NCBI GenBank assembly: GCA_014860565.1
Contig: JACZJN010000220.1
Coordinates: 1 to 64,000, forward strand
From: Bacteroidota bacterium
GTDB taxonomy: Bacteria > Bacteroidota > Ignavibacteria > SZUA-365
Length of the DNA stretch: 64,000 nucleotides
Direction of reading: 5' to 3'
How positions within the stretch are numbered: the stretch's first letter is position 1; every line of letters begins with the position of its first letter. Below the pieces are notes generated by a model. That model worked only from the letters and a program-made list of their open reading frames with translations. It did no database searches and had not been told where the DNA came from. Below, one piece after another: positions 57,592-64,000 of the stretch. The position numbers and the translations under genes are program-made.

Positions 57592-59512
57592 TCGTCATAC
57601 CGATGCGATTTTTGCGCAGCCATTCATTCAGCCCGGCATCCCCCGGTGCGAACTCCAAAGCCTGGCGAAAAACCGGATCGGCCTGCGGGAACAGACCGCC
57701 GTTGTACAGATACACACCACGGTTGAGCAGCATGGATGCGTAGAGTTTGCGCATCTCCACCGGCAGGCGCTCATCGCTGGCGAAAGGACGGTACTTCATC
57801 TCGACGGTTTTCGTGGCGGCCGGATCGGGAAGATCTTCCGCCCGATAGAGCCGGAAGGCGAGCCCTTCGGGCACCCGCACGTAACCGGGCGCAAACTGTT
57901 TTTCCATTTCGATCGTCACGTACACCGGACGCTTTCCGTACGCATGGTCGATGATGCTGTTCACCATCCCGTTGTACGTGGATTCGATGGCAGCGGGATC
58001 GTACGGCTGCCCATGCTCGAAACGATCGAGATACGGAAGGAACGCCTCGATCTCCGAACGTGAGGCCTCGTAGATATCAGGGTAATTGTTACGCAGCTGC
58101 TCGAGATACCAGGAACGGCGGAACAGCTCCTTGTCCAGCACCGTCACGTCGCGCCGCTGTCCTTCTACCCGCTGATAGTAATACGATGCCGAAACCCAGA
58201 AATCCCATTGGAAGGAAATTACCAGCGCATCGGGCGAGAGAGACCTGTACATGTTCTGCGTATAGTCCTCTACCAGATAATTATCCGACTGCGAGACCCG
58301 TCCCCATTGCAGAAGCAGCGGAATGAGCACGATTGCCCCGATCAACAGCGGATCGCGCAGCAACCGCTGACCGCGAAGAAATTTCGCTCCGGCCGCATAC
58401 TGCAATCCAAAGGCAGCCCAGCCGGCGAGCATGAAAAACGCGAGCAGAAAGTACGAATCGATGTCGAGGATCTCGTACCCTGCTGCCCATACGAGGCAGG
58501 TCAGAAAAAGAAGCAGAAGGAACGTGCCAAGCTGCCGGCTGCGCCGGAATGCTGCGATGATCCCTGCCACGACAGGCAGCAGTGCGAGCCAGACCAGGTC
58601 CCGGCTGAAGGCTTCGAATGCGTAGGCGAACTGCTTGCCCCAGGCGTCGGCGCTGGAAAACATCCACACGCTGTACTGCTTGCCGCTCAAATGCCAGAAG
58701 AATTTTTCGAAAGTAACGGGATTGCCCCAATTGAGGTACGGATGCGCGGATGCACGCAGGGGAAGATAGAGATACGGCAGCAGTCCCGCGGCGAACGCCG
58801 CCGCGGCATATGCCACGTTTTTCCAGAAGCCGTCGCTGCGGCGATGCGTCATCAGCAGCAGAACGAGCATTGCCGGCATGAGAAATATCGTGCTCATGTG
58901 GTTGGTGAACGAGAGTCCGAGCAGCAGCGCCGTGATCATCATGCGGCGGCGAAGCGTCCCGGCATCCGTCGCCGGGAGGAAGAACAGCCGGGCAGCGCTC
59001 CAGAGCACGAGCGCGAGCATGAGGATATGCAGCGCGTATACCTCGATCGACAGCGCAGTGCGCCAGAAGGTCCCGCTGAATGCGAGCAGCAATGCCCCTG
59101 CAGTTGCGGCTTGCAGTGCATCGAGATCGTCGCCGGGACCTGCGGGCAAGACGGCGGATGTCGCAGGCTTTTTCTTCCCCTGCGCTTTCGGGGATCTTCG
59201 ATGGGACGGCACGCGCAGCAGTTCATAAAAGAACTGCACGGCAACCGCCGCGCCTCCGGCGGAAAGGAAGGCCGCGAACACATTCAGGCGGAAAATGCCG
59301 CTGCCAATCGGCAGCAATGCCCAGAGTCCCGCCAACAGGGTGAACAGCGGATACCCTGTCGGATGTGCGATGCCCCATGTGTGTGCGACCGTGGCGAGTT
59401 CGCCAGCGTCGATGAAGTCGACCGACGGTGCGAGCGTCAGAAGGTACACGACGAACGCGGCGAGGAATACGCCGACGGATGCGAGCAGGCGGAGACGGCG
59501 CGGATCGTTCAT
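57584..59512 (-). CDS. DUF2723 family membrane glycosyltransferase-like protein
   Basis: The 642-residue protein has a short cytoplasmic start and about 10-12 transmembrane segments (residues 10-420). The luminal/periplasmic loop DFIDAGELATVAHTWGIAHPTGYPLFTLLAG is the DUF2723 signature, related to GT-C O-mannosyltransferases. The C-terminal 200 residues are soluble, with a TPR-like end (ALEFAPGDAGLNEWLR). Its start overlaps the ABC ATPase stop by four bases. The likely role is transfer of a sugar from a lipid carrier to a protein or glycan outside the cytoplasm. Confidence 0.88.
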   Translation of the reverse strand: MNDPRRLRLLASVGVFLAAFVVYLLTLAPSVDFIDAGELATVAHTWGIAHPTGYPLFTLLAGLWALLPIGSGIFRLNVFAAFLSAGGAAVAVQFFYELLRVPSHRRSPKAQGKKKPATSAVLPAGPGDDLDALQAATAGALLLAFSGTFWRTALSIEVYALHILMLALVLWSAARLFFLPATDAGTLRRRMMITALLLGLSFTNHMSTIFLMPAMLVLLLMTHRRSDGFWKNVAYAAAAFAAGLLPYLYLPLRASAHPYLNWGNPVTFEKFFWHLSGKQYSVWMFSSADAWGKQFAYAFEAFSRDLVWLALLPVVAGIIAAFRRSRQLGTFLLLLFLTCLVWAAGYEILDIDSYFLLAFFMLAGWAAFGLQYAAGAKFLRGQRLLRDPLLIGAIVLIPLLLQWGRVSQSDNYLVEDYTQNMYRSLSPDALVISFQWDFWVSASYYYQRVEGQRRDVTVLDKELFRRSWYLEQLRNNYPDIYEASRSEIEAFLPYLDRFEHGQPYDPAAIESTYNGMVNSIIDHAYGKRPVYVTIEMEKQFAPGYVRVPEGLAFRLYRAEDLPDPAATKTVEMKYRPFASDERLPVEMRKLYASMLLNRGVYLYNGGLFPQADPVFRQALEFAPGDAGLNEWLRKNRIGMTNS

Positions 59513-60435
59513 TCGGACACTTCCTCCTTCTGCTCGGTAATGCCGAGAAAATAATCTTCGAGCGACCGGCGAGGCGAGAAAGACGACACTGCAGTACCCG
59601 CGTTTACCAGCGCGGTATTGGTGCGCGCGAGATCCGCTTCCGCCATGGTGCAGGCGATATGATCGTCGTGACGAGAGATATCCGCGATCCAGTCCATGCC
59701 CTGCAGCAGGACAAAGGCCTCTTCGAGGGGCTCGGCATGGATGCGCACGGCGGTGCGTTCACGGTTCAACAATTCGCGCACCGAGCCCTGCACGACGAGT
59801 GTGCCGTGGTGGAGGATGCACATGCGCGTGGCGACCTGTTCGATCTCGTGGAGGAGATGCGAGGAGAGAAATACGGTCATGCCGTGGTCACGGTTGAGGC
59901 GGAGAATCAGTTCGCGCACTTCCTTCATGCCCTGTGGATCAAGTCCGTTGGTGGGCTCGTCGAGAATGAGAAGTTCCGGATTGGCGACAAGCGCCTGCGC
60001 GATACCGAGACGCTGTTTCATCCCATGCGAATAAGCCTTGACGCGGTCGCGTGCACGGTCGGCGAGCCCGACGATGTCGAGCACTTCCATGATGCGCTTT
60101 TTGTCCACGGCGCCGTAGAGTGCCGAGACGATTTCCATATTCTTCATCGCACTGAGGTAGAGGTAGAAATCCGGGCGTTCCACCAGTCCTCCCACCCGCG
60201 CGAGTGCGCCGCGGTTGCCGTTGACTTCGGTGCCGAACAGTTGCACTGATCCCGACGTCGGAGTGATGAGCGAAAGCACCATGCGGATGGTCGTGCTTTT
60301 TCCCGCGCCGTTGGGGCCGAGAAAACCGTAAATGTCGCCGCGGCGGACCTCGAGATCGAGGTCCCGCACCGCGAGACGCTTTCCGTAGCGCTTGTTCAGC
60401 TGCCGGGTTTGAAGAATGATTTCGGGATCGTTCAT
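59509..60435 (-). CDS. ABC transporter ATP-binding protein
   Basis: The 308-residue ATPase has Walker A GPNGAGKSTT, Q-loop region VGGLVERPDFYLYLSA, signature YSHGMKQRLG, Walker B LLILDEPTNGLDP and the switch histidine in SSHLLHE. It belongs to the group that pairs with an ABC-2-type permease, with a C-terminal extension (RRSLEDYFLGITEQK). No permease is next to it; the stop overlaps the DUF2723 gene by 4 bases (ATGA). I used the ATG at 60435; a GTG at 60444 is possible. Confidence 0.93.
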   Translation of the reverse strand: MNDPEIILQTRQLNKRYGKRLAVRDLDLEVRRGDIYGFLGPNGAGKSTTIRMVLSLITPTSGSVQLFGTEVNGNRGALARVGGLVERPDFYLYLSAMKNMEIVSALYGAVDKKRIMEVLDIVGLADRARDRVKAYSHGMKQRLGIAQALVANPELLILDEPTNGLDPQGMKEVRELILRLNRDHGMTVFLSSHLLHEIEQVATRMCILHHGTLVVQGSVRELLNRERTAVRIHAEPLEEAFVLLQGMDWIADISRHDDHIACTMAEADLARTNTALVNAGTAVSSFSPRRSLEDYFLGITEQKEEVSE

Positions 60436-60457
60436 GGGGGTCACCCGTTCGTTCGAT

Positions 60458-61021
60458 TTACAGATAGAGCATCAGGAAAACGGCGGGAATGATCAGCCCC
60501 GCCGCCGTCAGCCAGGCCCCGCGTCCGGTGATGCCCTTCTTCCCCTTCAGGATGAAGAGCCCGGAAATCGCGAGCAGAACCAGTGCCCCGGCAAAAATAT
60601 CGGAGAACCAGGTCCAGAGATTCTTGGGGGTGTTGTAATGCAGGTAGTTCATTTCGAAGAACACCGCACGCCGCCGCGCGTGCTCGAGGAGGCCCTCGCC
60701 GGACTCAGCATCCACGGTCAGCGAACCGCCGTCAAGAAAAATCTTGAGAATGCCGGGCTCGGGGAAATAGTGCTTTTTGAAATTGTGCGCCTCGCCGAGC
60801 GGCTCCAGCATCGCCACGGCCATGTCGCGGGTGAAGCCCTCCTGTTCAAAGGGCTTCACCTGCACGTCTTTCTGTGTGATGTTGTAATTCGGGTCCCATT
60901 CCTTGATATGATTCAAGGCAATACCTGAAATGGCATATATCACGGTCATCCCCGCAAAGAAATACCCGAGATCGCGGTGGATCGCCTGGTTCCATTTGCG
61001 GATGCGTTGCGTGGCTTTCAT
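60458..61021 (-). CDS. PepSY-domain membrane protein
   Basis: The 187-residue protein has an N-terminal helix with the RKWNQAIHRDLGYFFAGMTVIYAISG signature of PepSY-associated TM proteins. A periplasmic domain follows (residues about 40-120), then two further transmembrane helices near residues 136-154 and 167-185. PepSY TM proteins are often linked to metal or iron-related redox functions; the substrate is unknown. It lies 9 bp downstream of the lipoprotein gene and is likely co-transcribed. Confidence 0.85.
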   Translation of the reverse strand: MKATQRIRKWNQAIHRDLGYFFAGMTVIYAISGIALNHIKEWDPNYNITQKDVQVKPFEQEGFTRDMAVAMLEPLGEAHNFKKHYFPEPGILKIFLDGGSLTVDAESGEGLLEHARRRAVFFEMNYLHYNTPKNLWTWFSDIFAGALVLLAISGLFILKGKKGITGRGAWLTAAGLIIPAVFLMLYL

Positions 61022-61030
61022 CGTACCCCG

Positions 61031-61645
61031 TTACTTTTCTGTTTCGGCGGACTCTTCCGCGGGTTCTTCCTTGGCGACGGGAATGACCGAACCGTCTTTC
61101 ATCTTGTAGCTCACGGCATCAGCGTACCAGTTCGAGAGGTAGGGCTTCCCGCTTGCCTTGAGTTCCGCGCGCTTGGCGTTGACTGCGTCGAGGCCCTGCG
61201 GTTCTACGTGTCCCTCGTTCTCCTCGCCTTCGGCGGTTGCGGACGGGGTGGCGTGATCATGGTTCTCGCGTTCCATTCCTTCGCGCACTTCTGCTTCCCA
61301 CTCGTCGAGATATGCTGCGTCGATGCGGGTCTCGCGAAGGATCGCGGTTACGACGACATCGCTGCCTTCGAGTTCACGCGCGAATGCGGGCATGTTCTCG
61401 GGGGCCTCGATGCGGATTTTAACGTTCGGCTCGAGATCGGTGATGTGAATACGGCGTCCGCCGTGCTTGCAGACGTGCGTCACCGTCCCCTCAAGTGTGA
61501 TTTCCTTGTCGATGTACTGCTCCGGACCTTCCAGCAGCTGCGAGACGGTCATGACGTTGGCGGCTTCGGTGTTTTCTGCTTCCTGCTTCTGTCCGCAAGC
61601 GGTGAAAAGCACGGCGATAAGCGCGAGTGAAAGAATCTGTTTCAT
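61031..61645 (-). CDS. OB-fold-like lipoprotein
   Basis: The 204-residue product has a lipoprotein signal (MKQILSLALIAVLFTACG). Residues about 35-110 look like an OB-fold: KEITLEGTVTHVCKHGGRRIHI followed by VKIRIEAPENMPAFA and VVVTAILRETRI. A Cys-Lys-His cluster within it could bind a metal or heme, but this is inference. The acidic C-terminus (ATAEGEENEGH and EEPAEESAETEK) is flexible. It is co-transcribed with the PepSY protein. Confidence 0.8.
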   Translation of the reverse strand: MKQILSLALIAVLFTACGQKQEAENTEAANVMTVSQLLEGPEQYIDKEITLEGTVTHVCKHGGRRIHITDLEPNVKIRIEAPENMPAFARELEGSDVVVTAILRETRIDAAYLDEWEAEVREGMERENHDHATPSATAEGEENEGHVEPQGLDAVNAKRAELKASGKPYLSNWYADAVSYKMKDGSVIPVAKEEPAEESAETEK

Positions 61646-61683
61646 GTGTGTACTCCTAAACGTGTATCTGGGAAAATGTATGA

Positions 61684-62943
61684 TCAGGCTGATGCGTATG
61701 ATTTTTCCATCACGACTCTTCCCGCCTTCACCACGGTATTGAGATGATTCACTCCGAAATGATAGATGATCCGCTGGTAGTTCGGTGTATCGAACATCAG
61801 CAGATCTGCCTGCTTGCCCTCTTCGATGCTGCCGAGAGCGTCGGAGCGGTCGAGGGCGGCAGCGGCGTTGAGCGTGACGGCGGTGATGATTTCTTCCATG
61901 GTCATGCGCATCTGCGTAGCGGCGAGACTCATCATGAGCTGGATGTTCTCGCTCGTGCAGGAGCCGGGATTTGCGTCGGTGGCGATCGCGACGGCAAGTC
62001 CTGCCTCAATCAGCCGACGCGCATCGGGATATTCCTCGCCGAGAAACAGCGAGACGCCGGGAAGCAGCGTCGCGATTGTGCCGCTGTCGCGCATGCGCGC
62101 AATACCGTCATCGCTGATGTGATCGAGATGGTCGGCCGAGGCGGCGAAAACATCACCGGCGAGTTCCGCGCCCCCGCCCGGTGTGATCTGGTCCGCGTGC
62201 ACGCGGGCTTTCATTCCGAGTTCGCGCGCGCGCATGAAAATGCCACGGGCTTCTTCGAGAGTGAACGCACCTTTTTCGACGAACACGTCGCAGTACTGCG
62301 CGAGGCGCCGCCTGGCGACTTCCGGCAGCATCCGCTCCATGATCAGCTGCAGATACTCTTCGCGCCGGTCTTTGTAATCGAAGGGAATCGTATGCGCGCC
62401 AAGAAAAGTCGGCACGATCTCGATCACATGGAGATCGCGAAGTTCGTTGATGACCTCGAGCATCTTGATTTCGTTTTCGAAATCGAGTCCGTAGCCGCTT
62501 TTGATCTCGACGGTAGTGGAACCGAAGCCGAGGCAGCTGTCGAGCCGATGCAGGGCGTATTCCGTCAGTTCGATCTTGCTGGCCGCCCGTGTGGCTTTCA
62601 CCGTGGTATTGATGCCGCCACCTGCCGCGGCGATTTCCGCGTAGGTCGCCCCGGCGATGCGTCGGGCAAACTCTTCTTCGCGCGCCCCGGCAAAAACCAG
62701 ATGCGTGTGCGAATCAACGAAACCGGGGAGGATGGTCTTTCCAAATGCATTGATGGAGCGCTCGGCCTTTGAAATGTCGATGCCGTCGGAGGGACCGACA
62801 TACTCGATGCGGCCGTTTTTGATCGCCACGGCACCGTCCTCAATCAGACCGATGTCACGCATTTCCGCGCCCCGCTTGAGCCGCGCACCGCCCGATGCGA
62901 CGGTCACTATCTGGCTGGCGTTGTAGAAAATAATATCCATCAT
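61684..62943 (-). CDS. hutI: Imidazolonepropionase
   Basis: The 419-residue metal-dependent amidohydrolase converts 4-imidazolone-5-propionate to N-formimidoyl-L-glutamate in histidine breakdown. The metal-binding DSHTHLVFAGAREEEFARRI and the following GGGINTTVKATR loop are the HutI signature; later motifs are KSGYGLDFENEIKML, FLGAHTIPFDYKDRR, VHADQITPGGG, SADHLDHIS and ATDANPGSCTS with the catalytic aspartate. Its product feeds glutamate, which connects functionally to the glutamate dehydrogenases, although no other hut gene is visible. The aspS stop lies 6 bp upstream, so the two genes are probably co-transcribed. Confidence 0.96.
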   Translation of the reverse strand: MMDIIFYNASQIVTVASGGARLKRGAEMRDIGLIEDGAVAIKNGRIEYVGPSDGIDISKAERSINAFGKTILPGFVDSHTHLVFAGAREEEFARRIAGATYAEIAAAGGGINTTVKATRAASKIELTEYALHRLDSCLGFGSTTVEIKSGYGLDFENEIKMLEVINELRDLHVIEIVPTFLGAHTIPFDYKDRREEYLQLIMERMLPEVARRRLAQYCDVFVEKGAFTLEEARGIFMRARELGMKARVHADQITPGGGAELAGDVFAASADHLDHISDDGIARMRDSGTIATLLPGVSLFLGEEYPDARRLIEAGLAVAIATDANPGSCTSENIQLMMSLAATQMRMTMEEIITAVTLNAAAALDRSDALGSIEEGKQADLLMFDTPNYQRIIYHFGVNHLNTVVKAGRVVMEKSYASA

Positions 62944-62949
62944 CAGTCG

Positions 62950-64000
62950 TTATTCCTCCGACGAGGGTGACGCGCTGGAGCGTGCCACTCCGATGTGCAA
63001 TTCCTTCAGCTGTGCATCCGAGGCCGGAGAAGGGGACCCGTCCATCAGCGACAGAGCGCTGTTGGTTTTCGGGAAGGCCACGACGTCGCGGATGCTCGAA
63101 AGGCCCGCGAGAATCGTGATGATGCGATCGAGTCCAAGCGCCACACCGCCATGGGGCGGCGCGCCATAGCGGAAGGCGTTGATCAGAAAGCCAAACTTTT
63201 CGTCGATCTCTTCCTGGGAGAGGCCAAGCACGGAAAATATTTTCGACTGCAGGTCGCCGTTGTGGATACGTATGCTGCCGCTGCCGACCTCGTTTCCGTT
63301 CCACACCAGGTCGTAGCAGTCTGCCCGCGCCGCGGCGGGATCGCTGTCGAGCAGCGGGAGGTCCGACGCGCGGGGGGAAGTGAACGGATGGTGTTCGGCA
63401 TAGTATCGCTGCTCATCCTCATCCCACTGGAACAGAGGGAAGTCCGTGACCCACAGCAGTCGATGCGCCGTGCGGTCGATCAGTCCGAGTTCGCGTGCCA
63501 GTTCCAGGCGCAGGGTGCCGAGCGCCTCGAGCGCCTTCTTGCGGCGTGCATCGGCAACGATCAGAATCAGGTCCCCATCCTCCGCCTGCATCGCGGAACG
63601 GATACCCGCAAGAAGTTCGTCGTTGAGGAATTTTGCGACGGGTGACTGCAGTGTATTTTCGGCGGCCTTCATCCATACGAGTCCGCCCATGCCCAGCGTG
63701 CGGGCGCGTTCGGTCAGGTCGTCGAGCTTCTTTCGGCTGAATGCCTCCGCCTTCCCCTTGACGTTGATTCCGGAAATGACGCCCTTCGCCTCGATGACGC
63801 CGCTGAACACCTTGAAATCCGTTGAGGCGAGCGCTGCATTCAGCGTGACCAGTTCCATGTCGAAGCGTAAATCGGGTTTATCCGATCCGTAGCGCTCCAG
63901 AGCTTCGTAGTAATCGAGCCTCGGAATCGGCAGTGTGAGTTCGACGTCGAGCGTTTCCTTGAGAATGCGCTGCGTGAGTCCCTCGATCAGGGCGTAGATA
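62950..64000 (-). CDS. aspS: Aspartyl-tRNA synthetase, N-terminus outside window
   Basis: The reading frame is open to the right edge, so the track ATG at 63858 is internal. Just upstream of it I read YGSDKPDLRFDMELVTLN, an AspS signature. The visible part includes LLWVTDFPLFQWDEDEQRYY, EHHPFTSPRASD, GNEVGSGSIRIHN and motif 3 GGVALGLDRIITILAG near the C-terminus. It charges tRNA-Asp (or Asp and Asn in non-discriminating forms). Its start and anticodon-binding domain are missing from the window. hutI follows 6 bp later. Confidence 0.96.
   Translation of the reverse strand, partial: IYALIEGLTQRILKETLDVELTLPIPRLDYYEALERYGSDKPDLRFDMELVTLNAALASTDFKVFSGVIEAKGVISGINVKGKAEAFSRKKLDDLTERARTLGMGGLVWMKAAENTLQSPVAKFLNDELLAGIRSAMQAEDGDLILIVADARRKKALEALGTLRLELARELGLIDRTAHRLLWVTDFPLFQWDEDEQRYYAEHHPFTSPRASDLPLLDSDPAAARADCYDLVWNGNEVGSGSIRIHNGDLQSKIFSVLGLSQEEIDEKFGFLINAFRYGAPPHGGVALGLDRIITILAGLSSIRDVVAFPKTNSALSLMDGSPSPASDAQLKELHIGVARSSASPSSEE

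Noticed and set aside
58208-59554. 448-residue plus-strand ORF
   Set aside because: Antisense to the DUF2723 gene; composition is low-complexity Glu/Arg/Gln.

Overview
The window looks like a contiguous chromosomal piece (about 60 percent G+C by eye) from a member of the Bacteroidota/Chlorobi assemblage, most like Ignavibacteria or Kapabacteria-type environmental bacteria. The support is: type IX secretion C-terminal sorting domains (one with the NYPNPFNPST signature), a giant secreted protein built of SBBP and Ig/PKD-type repeats, a TonB receptor with an N-terminal carboxypeptidase-regulatory-like domain, many small outer-membrane barrels, and upstream elements resembling the Bacteroidota TTTG / TAnnTTTG promoter. 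I saw no tRNA, rRNA, CRISPR array, transposase, prophage gene or free-standing DNA-binding regulator. Gene density is high and nearly all of the roughly 45 genes appear intact; only the two edge genes are cut.

Layout. 0-8 kb (minus): an outer-membrane barrel protein cut by the left edge, a 2018-residue repeat adhesin-like protein, and a T9SS cargo protein. 8-16.5 kb (plus): acyl-CoA dehydrogenase (GcdH type), guaB, a 147-bp gap with three perfect DnaA boxes, an M24 peptidase, a GT4 glycosyltransferase, purD, a small unknown gene and wecB, several translationally coupled. 16.5-19.8 kb (minus): aldehyde dehydrogenase, a secreted two-HKD phospholipase-D-like protein and a membrane protein. 19.9-26.5 kb (plus): a TPR protein, a SPOR protein, a large T9SS-exported Asp-box protein, a lipoprotein and a UPF0173 hydrolase.

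26.7-41.0 kb is the striking part. Three glutamate dehydrogenases of three different types (NAD-like GDH50 I, NADP-like GDH50 I, and the RocG/GudB-like GDH50 II) are interleaved with three large proteins that share an ATP-grasp domain of the PEP synthase/PPDK N-terminal type. These proteins lack the phosphohistidine and PEP-binding domains. Two carry a degenerate plus an intact receiver domain at the N-terminus; the third has a possible GAF-like N-terminus and a C-terminal nucleotidyltransferase domain. All three share a C-terminal region with a GPGRWGS motif that I cannot assign. The locus has two divergent intergenic regions, one with a perfect TGTAGGG-TATT-CCCTACA inverted repeat, and strong bidirectional terminators between convergent genes. 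My inference is a signal-controlled ATP-dependent system that regulates or acts together with glutamate dehydrogenase; I know of no description of it.

41-54.4 kb is mostly minus strand: phosphoesterase and barrel protein, endonuclease III (plus), M20 peptidase, lipoprotein, acyl-CoA ligase, ZIP zinc importer overlapping a CDF exporter, EamA transporter, TonB receptor and M28 peptidase. 54.5-57.5 kb (plus) holds pspA, a YbjN-like protein with a lysine/alanine tail, a small barrel protein and a micro-operon ending in a STAS protein. 57.5-64 kb (minus) holds aspS (cut by the right edge), hutI, an OB-fold-like lipoprotein, a PepSY-like membrane protein, an ABC ATPase and a DUF2723 glycosyltransferase-like membrane protein.

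The intergenic DNA has its own repeat families: 8-bp tandem repeats that form hairpins (two clear loci, one weaker), two 9-bp tandem tracts, a 33-bp direct repeat and a 28-bp palindrome with a second half copy.
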